Positions 28,001-37,437 of a stretch of 42,370 bases of DNA are shown here, in pieces; position 1 is the first letter of the stretch; every line of letters starts with the position of its first letter. A model generated the notes under the pieces. That model ran no database searches. It saw only the letters and a program-made list of their open reading frames with translations, and was not told the origin of the DNA. Origin of the DNA: Flavobacterium collinsii (GTDB taxonomy: Bacteria > Bacteroidota > Bacteroidia > Flavobacteriales > Flavobacteriaceae); contig NZ_CADCST010000105.1 in the NCBI RefSeq assembly GCF_902804485.1, positions 1 to 42,370 on the forward strand, given 5' to 3'. The translations under genes and the position numbers were made by a program.

Positions 28001-29941
28001 TATACTCAAAAAAATGTTTCCTGTTATGGCGGTAACGATGCCGAGATTGCAATAAATATTACCGGAGGTGTTGGTCCATATAAGATCGTGTGGAGTACTG
28101 GAAAAAATGCAGACCAAAATACAATTAAGGATCTCTTAGCATCAACCTACAATGTTACTGTAACGGATGCTAATTTATGTACAGATTATCAGGAAATAAC
28201 AATTACAGAACCTCAGGCAATGAGAATACAAGTTTTAAAAACACCTCCATCTGCTTTAGGTCAAAATGATGCAAGTATTAAAGTTACTGTCGTTGGAGGT
28301 ACTCCAAATTACAATTTCGAGTGGTTCGATAAGGATGGAAACTCCATTTATATTGATAACGACAAAGAATCCAACAGTATTAATAATATCTACGTAGGAC
28401 AATACTTTATTACCATTATTGACGCAAATGGCTGTAAAATTGACAAAAGAGATTTAGATAAGGTTGATCCTCTTTCTATAAAATTAACCCAGATTAATAT
28501 TGTAAAATGTCATGGAGATGCAACAGCCAGTGTCAAAGCAATTACCTCAGGAGGACTTCCGGGTTATTATTACAAATGGTATGATGTAAATAATCCTGCC
28601 TTGATCATTAGCGAAAATGAGACTTTGATGGATGCTAAAGCAGGTACTTACTATGTTATTGCAACGGATTCTTTTGGTAAATCAATAAAAAGTGAAACGA
28701 TTACAATCACGGAACCTACTACTCTTGACAATTCTCTTTCTTCTGAATATACCCGTTGCGGTGATGGAAACGATTGGACTATTACATCAGCGGCATCACA
28801 AGGTACGGCTCCATACTCTTATTTATGGAATACAGGTGTCAGAACTCCAAATTTAGTAAATGTTCCTCCCGGGAATTATTCTTTATTGGTAACTGATAAC
28901 AATGGCTGTACCATCACGAAAACAATTACACTAGTTGCTCCACCACATCTGGAAGCATCCGAAATAATTAAAATACCAACTTGTTACGCCGGTTCTGATG
29001 CTACCATTACTGTGACACCTATAAACGGTATTGCTCCTTACAGCTACTTATGGAATACAGGAGAAAAATCGAATGTGTTGAGTAATGCCCCAGCAGGAGA
29101 TTATACTGTGGCCATCACAGACATGAAAGGCTGTATCATCAACCATACGTACACCATCGTTAATCCTCCAAAAGACATTATCAATATTGGAGAAGACGTA
29201 ACCTTATGTTTTGATCAGACCTTAACCATCAATGCTACAATTGACGACGATAAAGCGACATATTCCTGGACATCTGATAAAGGTTTCAAGAGCAACAAAG
29301 CTATGGTTACCGTTTCTGAACCTGCCAATTATACCGTTGTGGTCACCAACAAATTGGGTTGTGAAGCTAGCGATACTATCAAAATATCAAGTCAAAACAC
29401 CGCAATTAGTGCCGAATTTGCTGTCTCGAGTCAGGTATTCAAAAACGAGAAATTCATCATCGTTGACATTAGTAATCCTGATGCCGACGAAATCGAATGG
29501 GTAATTCCTGCCAACGCAACAGTAATCTCGAAAAACAAAGATTTTGCCGAAATCAGTTTTAGTCAGGCCGGAGAATACGACATTACACTGAACACCAAAA
29601 AAGGAAACTGTACCGCTTTTCAAACCAAGCAGGTCTTAGTGACTGAAGGTGAGTATGAAGATAATAATCCGGACGATGAAACTTTGAAAAAATTTGATCT
29701 GAAAATCTATCCAAACCCGTCAAAAGGAACTTTTACTGTAGATGTATTACTTGATAAAGTGATGCCTGCACATGTTAAAGTTTATAATTTGAATAACAAC
29801 TTGCTAATAGATTCAAAAACTCAGGAGGGCAAAGACAATTATCTGTTCAACTTTAGTCTTAACGGACTTCCTTCAGGAGTATATTTTGTGTTATTCGAGT
29901 CACAACAAGGAAGTAAACTGAGAAAAATTATTATCCAGTAA
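25064..29941 (+). CDS. SprB-like repeat adhesin with T9SS type A sorting domain
   Basis: The ATG at 25064 opens a good signal peptide (MKKIYTLLLITLLGYSQINAQ); a longer frame from 25013 overlaps the previous gene. The 1625-aa protein carries 16 SprB-type modules of about 70-85 aa (GGt.pY.y.W ... G.Y.v.vtD.ngC), then a PKD/Ig-like pair (about 1365-1535), then a type A C-terminal sorting domain from about 1545 (DLKIYPNPSKGTFTVDV ... LPSGVYFVLF...RKIIIQ). The sorting domain marks it for T9SS export and surface attachment, as with the SprB gliding adhesin of F. johnsoniae. Residues 227-1231 are arranged in a higher-order triplet repeat. It is the only protein of the array with a recognised T9SS signal. 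Confidence 0.93.
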   Translation: MKKIYTLLLITLLGYSQINAQSTKTVTIVTPKPITITGTPSYTNATENGKADGKLSIEFEGGTGDFEYIWFKGGQKITSLNWDSLPAGKYIIYAKDKTRTCQSNGFSFTINEPEKVIVSAPKPTNITCPGGTGSITATAKGGFPYSPTPITRTYTYTWYNCDKSGTIINTNPISGPNNSPSISGQNAGYYKVFATDSEGATSEGFVVELEANPQIKSVILSKKDVSCFGINDGEIQISLEGGVAPLSVLWNDNSISTNRTGLKAGTYWYTVTDANSCKFTNNVITEITQPPTALGISKTIEKTQPTSPTAADGTITITTTGGTTPYTYVWTKNGQPFSANTNPGTGLTTGLENGSYQIKVVDKNGCNATTNIIELKALSIAQINKTNIDCKSSATGSITIEASGGTGTYFYRWIKIENGIETEISGQTNSTIANLVTGNYRVGVKDDKKEIFKDFYLSEPQDALSVTHTSTDVSCNGGNNGTIALDIKGGTGPYKATFKDINDASKIINTTKLIAGTYSYIVTDKNNCTYNSPANIEITQNAPVTITSVVKKQPTINTANDGQIIVNADGGTKTYTYSLKKDGVSTGITYTTNTIIGLGDGVYEIIAKDSNDCTSASETFTLKALVIAFVNKIDVTCNGANTGSIQVVTSGGTPKDLNQYNYKWYYKRKVADQYTLLVETTSDKIESLYAGFYKVIVTDNVNISRELVIAELTERPAITCTFTQTNVNCFSGSDATITLNIQGGTGDYHVLWNDGVTTKDRAEIPVGDYSFTIIDDNGCSYSTAPAIVKITEPLKPLTIASFEKADASGYLLKNGHIDVSAAEGTFPYTYQWYQGTGTAKIIMTGKTNRLLDGIGLGTYSIIVTDKNKCTTEASYIINQPDELLITSITETQSIKCFTNKQAILKATISGGAPIGIPDTDKEYLYKWYNVLTPNIVASTTNSSETLRAGDYILEVSDGFGNSYTSNPVTVTEPKLLKINYTQKNVSCYGGNDAEIAINITGGVGPYKIVWSTGKNADQNTIKDLLASTYNVTVTDANLCTDYQEITITEPQAMRIQVLKTPPSALGQNDASIKVTVVGGTPNYNFEWFDKDGNSIYIDNDKESNSINNIYVGQYFITIIDANGCKIDKRDLDKVDPLSIKLTQINIVKCHGDATASVKAITSGGLPGYYYKWYDVNNPALIISENETLMDAKAGTYYVIATDSFGKSIKSETITITEPTTLDNSLSSEYTRCGDGNDWTITSAASQGTAPYSYLWNTGVRTPNLVNVPPGNYSLLVTDNNGCTITKTITLVAPPHLEASEIIKIPTCYAGSDATITVTPINGIAPYSYLWNTGEKSNVLSNAPAGDYTVAITDMKGCIINHTYTIVNPPKDIINIGEDVTLCFDQTLTINATIDDDKATYSWTSDKGFKSNKAMVTVSEPANYTVVVTNKLGCEASDTIKISSQNTAISAEFAVSSQVFKNEKFIIVDISNPDADEIEWVIPANATVISKNKDFAEISFSQAGEYDITLNTKKGNCTAFQTKQVLVTEGEYEDNNPDDETLKKFDLKIYPNPSKGTFTVDVLLDKVMPAHVKVYNLNNNLLIDSKTQEGKDNYLFNFSLNGLPSGVYFVLFESQQGSKLRKIIIQ
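25742..28756 (+). repeat. Four-fold higher-order repeat (A-B-C modules) inside the SprB-like gene
   Basis: The first Cys of each A module falls at residues 227, 475, 729, 987 and 1232, so the period is 245-258 aa. A modules have Cys at both ends (VSCFG...NSC), B modules only at the end (TAADGTITI...NGC), and C modules only at the start (IDCKSS... then K/N/S without Cys). The whole series reads B-C, then A-B-C four times, then A-A. The copies are diverged in DNA, so this is an old duplication. Confidence 0.7.
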
Positions 29942-29988
29942 ACTTTAATCTATCCGGCAAGTAAAAATTATAAATTTCAAATATTACT

Positions 29989-30018
29989 GGAAATCAAGAA
30001 AGAATACTCTTGATTTCC
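29989..30018 (+). promoter_or_regulatory. Perfect intergenic stem-loop between the adhesin and barrel genes
   Basis: ggaaatcaaga (29989-29999) and tcttgatttcc (30008-30018) form an 11-bp perfect stem with an 8-base loop, 13 bases before the start codon of the barrel gene. No T tract follows, so it looks less like a terminator than an RNA-processing or translation-modulating hairpin in the only longer gap (90 bases) of the array. Confidence 0.5.
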
Positions 30019-30031
30019 ATACCCATAAAGA

Positions 30032-32482
30032 ATGATTTTAAAGAAAATAATTTTAATTACACTACTGCTTTTTACAGCTGCCATTGGTTTTTCGCAAAAC
30101 TTTAATGTACAGGAACTGGGCAAAGCCAAGCTAATAAATGTCAGTGGTGGTGCATCTGCCAATACCGTATTCTATTCCGGTAATGCTACAAGAGAACCCT
30201 TTAGTTACTTTTTGAACGGAAACATCAATTTCAACATTGCGAACCTATATAACATTCCGTTTTCCTTTTCCTATACCAATCAAAAATTCGGGTACAACAA
30301 ACCCGTTTTAATGAATCGTTTGAGCATACATCCCTCTTATAAATGGATTACAGCCCATATTGGAGACATAAGTATGACCTTCTCTCCTTATACCTTAAGC
30401 GGTCATCAGTTTACCGGTTTTGGAGTCGATCTGACTCCACAGGGGAAATTTAAAATCAGTGCCATGTACGGACGACTGTTAAAAAGCAACGAATATAATT
30501 CTGCCTATCCGGATATCCTGCCTGCCTACAAAAGATTTGGGTATGGTTTTAAAACAGCTTATTCTTTAGAGAAAATAAACCTGGGACTTACTTTGTTTAA
30601 AGCAAGAGATCAGATCAATTCTTTAAACAATCCTGTGCCATTTGAACTGGATGTTACACCAAAAGAAAATGCTGCCATTAGTTTTGAAACCAATTTTAAA
30701 CTTTTTCAGAAGCTACAAGTCTCTACCGAATACGCCAACAGCAGTATTACAGAAGATTTGAGAGCTGCGCAAAGTGGAAAAACAAAAGAAGTTTCCTCTT
30801 TTTTATTGGGCCGAAATAGTACAACCACAAGTTACAGTGCCTTCAAAGGACAGTTGGCTTACCCGGCAGGAAAAGGTACTTTAGGATTAGGTTACGAACG
30901 AATTGACCCAAACTATAGAACCTTTGGGGGGTACTATTTTAACAACGACTTAGAAAACATAACCGTTAATGCCACACAAAATCTGTTCAAAGACAAAGTG
31001 TCGCTTGCCCTAAATTTAGGTCTTCAGAAAGACAATTTAGAAAAACAGAAAGAAAGCCAGATGAAACGTTTGGTAACCTCTGCCAATGTCGATTTGAGAC
31101 CCAATCAAAAATTAAACCTGAACCTAAACTACTCTAACTTTCAATCGTTCACCAACAGCCGCTATCAGTTTGACTACATCAATCAGGTTTCTAATTACGA
31201 GTATTTAGACACTTTGAACTTTAGGCAAGTCAACCAAAATTTAGGTCTGACGGTAAACTATTTACTAAGAAATGAAAAACAAATAAAGAAAGCCATAAGC
31301 GCCAATTTCTCGATGCAGGATGCCGTAAATCAGCAACAAGGAAAAGCAGTTGCAGGCGGAGCTTCGACCTATTACAACTCCGCCCTTACCTATTCTCTTG
31401 GTTATCCGCAAAAAGATTTAAGCTTCAATGGTTCCCTAAACAATACTTATGGACAAACGGATAGCGGAAAGAATTTTATTATCGGACCAACCGTCGGAGC
31501 TTCCAAATTGTTTTTGGAGAAAAAACTGAATGCTACTGCTTCGACCAGTTACAACACCAGTTACAATAATGGCGAAAAGCAAAACGACATCTTCAATTTC
31601 AGATTGAACGGGTCTTACATTTATCTTGAAAAACACAATTTCAACATGAGTGTCATTACCCTATTCAATAAAACGGGCACGGGTAGAAATAACGATCTGA
31701 CGGCTACCCTTTCGTATACGTACTCTTTCGACAAAATCAAAATGCGTCCGAAAAGAGAGCCAAGAACCGAGGAGGACATGAATCTTACTTCTATTCTGAA
31801 AATAAACCTCAACGGAAAGGCTTTAGAAGGAACGCGTGATCAGATTACAGCCCAGTTAAAAGAAATGCAATTGGCACTAAACCCATTACCGGAAAAAGAA
31901 AGCACAAATTTAGAGCATTTACTCACACAGGCTACCCTTGCATCAGATGACAAACAGTTTAAAGAGAAAGCTTTAGATTATCTGGAAACGTATAATACAG
32001 AAGCCGAAAATGTAAAAAAATACAATAACTACCTTTTGGAAGCAGCCAAAAAACTGGAAAAAGAGATGAAAAGCAAAGACGAAAGTCTTGAAAACACTTA
32101 TGTTGCAGCAATAGGAAGAGTAAACAGCCATAAACTGCATGGTGTGAATGAAGCAGAGATCACCGATAAAACAGCTTACAAATCGTATCTCAAACTGGTG
32201 GAAAGAAGCAACAACAACCGCGATCAATTAACCCGTCACCGATGGATGCTAAAAGAAATTTCGACATTAGCTAAACTGCCTGCTGCCGAAATACAGCAAA
32301 ACCCAATCGCAGTTGTTTTTAGCACGGAGCAGGTTGAAGAAGTTTTTAAAGCAATAAAAGACAAAAAACTTGACCCTGAAATAATCACTGCTATCGAAGT
32401 CAAAATGATTCCGTTTTATCACAAAATCGCCCTTAAAAATGCAAAACCTGATGAAATCGATCTTAACCATATTCAAAAATAA
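30032..32482 (+). CDS. Outer-membrane beta-barrel protein with C-terminal helical domain
   Basis: 816 aa with a signal peptide (MILKKIILITLLLFTAAIGFSQ). Residues about 25-567 are a run of alternating amphipathic strands with aromatic girdles (FSYFLNGNINFNIANL, FGYGFKTAYSLEKINLGLTLF, LTATLSYTYSF), typical of a large outer-membrane barrel. No TonB box or plug domain is seen, and it is too long for PorP/SprF. The barrel is followed by a charged, helical tail of about 245 residues (570-816) with coiled-coil character (AAKKLEKEMKSKDESLEN), probably periplasmic. The gene lies 32 bases before the toxin-like gene. A dedicated outer-membrane partner or pore for the array's secreted proteins is a reasonable inference; no family name is certain. 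Confidence 0.8.
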   Translation: MILKKIILITLLLFTAAIGFSQNFNVQELGKAKLINVSGGASANTVFYSGNATREPFSYFLNGNINFNIANLYNIPFSFSYTNQKFGYNKPVLMNRLSIHPSYKWITAHIGDISMTFSPYTLSGHQFTGFGVDLTPQGKFKISAMYGRLLKSNEYNSAYPDILPAYKRFGYGFKTAYSLEKINLGLTLFKARDQINSLNNPVPFELDVTPKENAAISFETNFKLFQKLQVSTEYANSSITEDLRAAQSGKTKEVSSFLLGRNSTTTSYSAFKGQLAYPAGKGTLGLGYERIDPNYRTFGGYYFNNDLENITVNATQNLFKDKVSLALNLGLQKDNLEKQKESQMKRLVTSANVDLRPNQKLNLNLNYSNFQSFTNSRYQFDYINQVSNYEYLDTLNFRQVNQNLGLTVNYLLRNEKQIKKAISANFSMQDAVNQQQGKAVAGGASTYYNSALTYSLGYPQKDLSFNGSLNNTYGQTDSGKNFIIGPTVGASKLFLEKKLNATASTSYNTSYNNGEKQNDIFNFRLNGSYIYLEKHNFNMSVITLFNKTGTGRNNDLTATLSYTYSFDKIKMRPKREPRTEEDMNLTSILKINLNGKALEGTRDQITAQLKEMQLALNPLPEKESTNLEHLLTQATLASDDKQFKEKALDYLETYNTEAENVKKYNNYLLEAAKKLEKEMKSKDESLENTYVAAIGRVNSHKLHGVNEAEITDKTAYKSYLKLVERSNNNRDQLTRHRWMLKEISTLAKLPAAEIQQNPIAVVFSTEQVEEVFKAIKDKKLDPEIITAIEVKMIPFYHKIALKNAKPDEIDLNHIQK

Positions 32483-32514
32483 AGGATTCAATACGAATAC
32501 TAACCTGACAAAAA

Positions 32515-35500
32515 ATGGATAAACCTCAATTACCCAAAATGCTGAAAAAACTGTACCTATTCCTGTCGCTGCTTTGTTCCCTGGCGGGATTCAAAGGCTA
32601 TACACAGACCTTTCCTATTTCGGTCAATACTCAAATTACACAGCCCTCGCCTATTTATCTGAGTAAATATGCTGATGCGACTACCATAAACAGTCCCATA
32701 AAAATTCAATTGGTACTTAACGATTTGACCATCTCAAACCGTCAGGTTCGATTAAAAATATACTTTCAGGGCAACGGAGTTTCGTTCAGTAACAACGATT
32801 TTGTTGTAGGAGCAAAACCACTTTACCTCGAAGGAGGGTTTCCATTGCAATTAACCAATGTTGATCTGGCTCCCTATTTTCAATACCAGAACTTGTTGGG
32901 ATTAAATCCAAATCAATATGCACAACCTTTACCAGAAGGAATTAGTAACTTTTATGTAGAGGTATATGATTTTGCTACAGGAAAAAAACTGTCCAGAAAA
33001 ACGGGTACAACTACTGTTATTTTTCAAAATGAACCGCCCTTCCTAAACCTGCCTTTAAACAATGCTTCGATCATGCAGCAAAACATTCAGAACATTGTTT
33101 TTAGCTGGACACCGCGAAGCATCAATGTCAGTAATGTAGAATACGAATTTTCATTAGTCGAAATCTGGGACAATTATACTCCGGTGCAAAATGCCTTTGC
33201 CTATTCACCGCCGTTGTATACCACCACAACCAAAATGACTACCCTGCAATACGGTATGAGTGAACCTCAACTGATTCCCGGTAAAAAATATGCGTGGCGC
33301 ATCAAAGCGAAAGCCATTTTAGGAGCCGAAGAAATTGGAGTATTTAAAAACAACGGTTATACCGAAATCTTTGCTTTTACCTACGAAGTATTCTGTACCT
33401 CTCCCCTTGCCGTTAAAACGGAAAGCATTGGTCAGGATCAGGCCAAAATAAGCTGGAGCGGTAACATTGACAACTTTGACTATCGGGTAAACTATCGTGA
33501 GAAAAATTCCGGTTCGCAATGGTACAAAGCTGTCACACCAAGAGAAAATATTACACTTAGCAACTTAAAACCCAACACCACCTACGAATATACTGTAGGA
33601 GCATCATGTGATGTGGGCAAATACATTAACAGTTCAATATTCGAATTCACTACTATTGCCAGAGACGAAATTGTATTTCAGGGCTGCGGTATCAAACCGG
33701 ATCCGAGAGATTTAGCGAACCAAACCCCACTTCCGGAGCTTTTTCCAAATGATGTCATTACAGCGGGAGATTTTCCTGTCGTAGTTTTAAAAGCCATAGG
33801 AAGTAACGGTAACTTCTCCGGAGAAGGTTATGTAACCCTGCCCTTTTTAGAAAAATTCAGAAAACTAATTGATGCTGCTGATGCCTTAGGTGCAAAAGAT
33901 GAAAACGGAGCTTCAAAAGGAAACCTTAGCGAAAATACCCGAATCAGAATAACCTTTAACAACGTTGGTGTTAATAGCGATTTTAAATTAATTTCAGGAG
34001 AAATTATTGCAGCCTATGATCCTACCTGGAGCGGTATCTCAGATTTAGATGGTGTCATCAATGACGCCTTTGGTGATGCCGGAAATGTGGTCAATCAGGA
34101 CATCCAGTTTCCTATAAAATCAGTAGTAAAAAATCCTGATGGAAGCATTACAATAACAGGTCCGGATGATGTTAAAGTTAACTTGCCAAAAACCGTAAAT
34201 GATATTATAATTACGGATAAAAACGGTAAACAATATGCCGTTCCTGCTAATGCTCCTGCCGGAAATATCGAAAAAACAGGACAACTCGCTCCGGGAGGAA
34301 TTCCAAATTCCAAGAATACAAACGGAATGGGATCTGGTGGAAGTGTGACTGAAATTTCATCTCCGGATATAAATGTAATTTTCTCTAAAGGAAATGGATT
34401 TTATGCTTTTGATACTGCTCCTGCAGCAGCAAACGGAAGCTTAGGTAAAACTTATGAAACAATCCCTCAAAAAAGCGGTGGTACCTATAATGTAAATTTG
34501 AAAGCTATTTCAAACAGTCCTAATAAAACTGATATTGTAATCGCAACCGCTAATTTCAAAAACGGAAAAACCAAAAAAGACATTGTTTTTAAAACTCAAA
34601 ATGGTACTGCTATTGACAGTACTCAGATTGTTTGGAACGACAATGTTGCCACTTTAACCCTAAAAAAGACTTTAGATTTTGCTAAAGAAACAGTCATTGC
34701 AACGGTTAAACCTGCTACATCAAAAGACCCGAAAGAAACTGTCGGGAAATACGATATTGCCGGAACAATTGATTTATGGCATTTGACCAATAAAAAAGTA
34801 AATGTAACACTGGTTAGCGTTAACAATGCTTCAATACCTGCTAATGCAAAAGAGCAATTGAATGCAATTTATGAACCAGCCGGAGTAACATTTGACGTTA
34901 ATACCATAAATGTAACCTTAAACAACAGCTGGGGAGAAAGCATCGAAACCAGTGATAGTGACTTACTAAACACCTATACCCCGGACCAACAGCAAATCAC
35001 CAATAATCTAAAAGCAAAATTAGGTTCCGATTATAAAAAAGACACCTATTATGTAATTTATACCGGAGCTCCTTCCGATAAATCAAACCTCCTTGGCTTT
35101 ATGCCGCTGAAACGACAATATGGTTTTATTTTTAACAAAACCAATACCGTTCGCACATTGGCACACGAATTAGGTCATGGTGTCTTTGGCTTGAAGCATC
35201 CATTTACAGAGTATAACACGGCAACAACCACAGATCTTTTAATGGATTACGGTACCGGAGTGCTTTTAAGCCACAACGACTGGCAGGTACTCCATGCTCC
35301 AGGGTTACAGTTGTATCCGTTTATTCAGGGGGATAGTGATGGGGAATTTGCCGGTGGTTATGTTATAAGCCCAGATTACCAAATATTTTCGATTGGTTTA
35401 GATAAAACGAAAGTCGATAAGAATACCTACAATAATAATGATATAATGGCTAATGACGGTACACTTCCCGGATTTGTATTTAATGAAAACCAATATTGGT

Positions 35501-37431
35501 GGAAAGAAGGAAAATATATAAATGCTACTAATAATTATACGTTAACAGATTTATCAAGCAACATAAATGCACTCAAATATAAGTGGTTATTTTTATTTTT
35601 TGACAAAGAAAAAGATTGTGGAAAAAGAACCTATTTGTCGGTTAAAATTGCTGATTACATTGCTAGCAAAAAATCTCTTAAAGATTTCATAAGCCAATAT
35701 AAAGATTCTAAGACTAAGGAATTTATTGTATGTAATGATCCAAATGTTAAAAATTGGAATGAAATAAATACCTCAGGTGGTAATATTAATAATGCATTTA
35801 TTGATTATTCTGATGGGAAAGATGGTAAATCTCCATTTAGTAATGAGCAAAAAAGTGAAATGAGTACAACCATAACTAGTATTGATTCTGGTTTAGAGAC
35901 TAACTTAAAGGTCTATTTATTAAATACAGGGCATCCTAAATATAATTTGCAAAAGGCAGAAGCTGAAAATGATAAATCAGCAAATAAATTAATTTTTACT
36001 TATAGTGAACAAAGTAAAAAGATAGATTTACAACATAAATTTTCTGTACCTAAATGGTTAACTGATGCTTTGCCAGCCACATATTCTAATTCAAGTTGTA
36101 CTTTCGAATATATAAACGAAGGTCTTACAGAACTACATAAAAATCCTGCTTATAAAGCTTCATTAAGTTTTGACCAGGCTTTGCAGGAAGCTAGAATAAT
36201 AACATATCGTGCTGCATTTGGTATGATTTATTGTGCTACAAATGAAGAAGCAGTTCAAAGTTCAAATGCTGCAACAAAGTATGTAGCAGGTGTTTTACAC
36301 GAAGTAATTGCAACCGTCGATCTTGTTGAGTTAGTAAAGGGGCTTACAAAAATGGGAACTTCGGCAGTAGATGCAAATGTAAATAGCTATAAGGAATTTT
36401 ATCAGGATATTCAAAAAACTTGTGATGAGTTAAAATCAGGACAATCAATAGAGCCAGCTGTATTGGCAAAAAAATTACTACCTCCGGGTATTCGAAATGA
36501 TATAAAATTGTATAACACGGTTGTAGAAACCGCTAAACAATTTTCATCATTTTATTTCTCAGATTGTGATAAGTACAAATTTAAAAATGGGCAAATTGGC
36601 GATATTTGTGCATATCGTTATGGACAAATAACAATAATGATTGTGCCAATCGTACTTACGGCCGGTGAATATTTGTTTGCAAAAGTAGGAGGATTAGTTG
36701 GTAGGCTTAAAACAATAAGTACTCTTGGCCGTACAGAGGAGGTTGCTAATTTATTGATTGAGGCTGAAAAAACGGGAAAAACAATTGTTAGTGAAACGGA
36801 AAGAATAGTAATTAAAGAAAGTGATGATGTTGTTACTGCAATTGAAAAAAAAGCAGATGAAATCATTATAAAAAAAACAGTTAAGATTACCACGACTGAC
36901 GAATTGAAGTCATTTTTAACTACAATAGATGAAACAACTACGATAGCTCAGCTTGAAGAAAAAGGAATAAAATCATTGTTTAGAGGGACAACAAGAAGTA
37001 AAGCTGATAATTCTTTGTTTACAGGTAATACAAATTCACAAGCATATGGTATCTCAACTTCAACGGACCCAATTAAAGCTACAATTTTTGCAATAGAAAG
37101 TGCTACTGAGTATGGAAGTACGAAAGGTGTTTTACAAATAGGCCTACCAAGTGATTTAAAATCTCTTAAACTTAATTCTCCTAATATTTATCGTTGTGAA
37201 AAAGAACTTGAAATTGTAATTCAAACACCTGCAGATAATTTTGCTAATTTAGCGGAAGTAGAAATTTCTGTTGAACATGCGAGGGAATTAGTCAAAGAAG
37301 TTTACAATATTGATTTAGATACAAAAATCTATAGAGACGTTTCAAATGAATTACTTGAAACCTTACCTCCTTCGAGTTTAGAAAAATCCTTTGAGTTTTA
37401 TCAAAAGGCTCAAAAATATAATTTAAAATAA
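32515..37431 (+). CDS. TANFOR/FnIII-zincin polymorphic toxin with C-terminal ADP-ribosyltransferase-like domain
   Basis: 1638 aa. The signal peptide is MLKKLYLFLSLLCSLAGFKGYTQ, possibly started at Met9 (32539). Residues about 33-380 resemble the TANFOR-type N-terminus of large Bacteroidota proteins (RQVRLKIYF, GFPLQLTNVDL, NPNQYAQPLPEG), ending in an FnIII domain. Residues about 745-930 form a zincin-like peptidase: HELGHGVFGLKH (His884, Glu885, His888, His895) with a Met-turn-like LMDYG near 910. After a low-GC variable region and a hydrophobic stretch (ITIMIVPIVLTAGEYLF), the C-terminus shows the ADP-ribosyltransferase pattern LFRGTTR (Arg1490), GISTSTDP (Ser1514-Ser1516) and ELE (Glu1564, Glu1566). 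The peptidase may release the toxin tip. No T9SS sorting domain is present. An immunity candidate starts 6 bases downstream. Confidence 0.8.
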   Translation: MDKPQLPKMLKKLYLFLSLLCSLAGFKGYTQTFPISVNTQITQPSPIYLSKYADATTINSPIKIQLVLNDLTISNRQVRLKIYFQGNGVSFSNNDFVVGAKPLYLEGGFPLQLTNVDLAPYFQYQNLLGLNPNQYAQPLPEGISNFYVEVYDFATGKKLSRKTGTTTVIFQNEPPFLNLPLNNASIMQQNIQNIVFSWTPRSINVSNVEYEFSLVEIWDNYTPVQNAFAYSPPLYTTTTKMTTLQYGMSEPQLIPGKKYAWRIKAKAILGAEEIGVFKNNGYTEIFAFTYEVFCTSPLAVKTESIGQDQAKISWSGNIDNFDYRVNYREKNSGSQWYKAVTPRENITLSNLKPNTTYEYTVGASCDVGKYINSSIFEFTTIARDEIVFQGCGIKPDPRDLANQTPLPELFPNDVITAGDFPVVVLKAIGSNGNFSGEGYVTLPFLEKFRKLIDAADALGAKDENGASKGNLSENTRIRITFNNVGVNSDFKLISGEIIAAYDPTWSGISDLDGVINDAFGDAGNVVNQDIQFPIKSVVKNPDGSITITGPDDVKVNLPKTVNDIIITDKNGKQYAVPANAPAGNIEKTGQLAPGGIPNSKNTNGMGSGGSVTEISSPDINVIFSKGNGFYAFDTAPAAANGSLGKTYETIPQKSGGTYNVNLKAISNSPNKTDIVIATANFKNGKTKKDIVFKTQNGTAIDSTQIVWNDNVATLTLKKTLDFAKETVIATVKPATSKDPKETVGKYDIAGTIDLWHLTNKKVNVTLVSVNNASIPANAKEQLNAIYEPAGVTFDVNTINVTLNNSWGESIETSDSDLLNTYTPDQQQITNNLKAKLGSDYKKDTYYVIYTGAPSDKSNLLGFMPLKRQYGFIFNKTNTVRTLAHELGHGVFGLKHPFTEYNTATTTDLLMDYGTGVLLSHNDWQVLHAPGLQLYPFIQGDSDGEFAGGYVISPDYQIFSIGLDKTKVDKNTYNNNDIMANDGTLPGFVFNENQYWWKEGKYINATNNYTLTDLSSNINALKYKWLFLFFDKEKDCGKRTYLSVKIADYIASKKSLKDFISQYKDSKTKEFIVCNDPNVKNWNEINTSGGNINNAFIDYSDGKDGKSPFSNEQKSEMSTTITSIDSGLETNLKVYLLNTGHPKYNLQKAEAENDKSANKLIFTYSEQSKKIDLQHKFSVPKWLTDALPATYSNSSCTFEYINEGLTELHKNPAYKASLSFDQALQEARIITYRAAFGMIYCATNEEAVQSSNAATKYVAGVLHEVIATVDLVELVKGLTKMGTSAVDANVNSYKEFYQDIQKTCDELKSGQSIEPAVLAKKLLPPGIRNDIKLYNTVVETAKQFSSFYFSDCDKYKFKNGQIGDICAYRYGQITIMIVPIVLTAGEYLFAKVGGLVGRLKTISTLGRTEEVANLLIEAEKTGKTIVSETERIVIKESDDVVTAIEKKADEIIIKKTVKITTTDELKSFLTTIDETTTIAQLEEKGIKSLFRGTTRSKADNSLFTGNTNSQAYGISTSTDPIKATIFAIESATEYGSTKGVLQIGLPSDLKSLKLNSPNIYRCEKELEIVIQTPADNFANLAEVEISVEHARELVKEVYNIDLDTKIYRDVSNELLETLPPSSLEKSFEFYQKAQKYNLK

Positions 37432-37437
37432 TATACT

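Noticed and set aside
25742..28756. DNA-level tandem repeat or array
   Set aside because: The period is visible in the protein, but the DNA copies are strongly diverged; it is a coding domain repeat, not a satellite or CRISPR.
30032..32482. PorP/SprF T9SS component or TonB-dependent receptor
   Set aside because: It is much longer than PorP/SprF, ends in a helical tail, and has no TonB box or plug domain.
32515..37431. RHS-repeat toxin
   Set aside because: No YD/RHS repeats are present; the N-terminus is TANFOR/FnIII-like instead.
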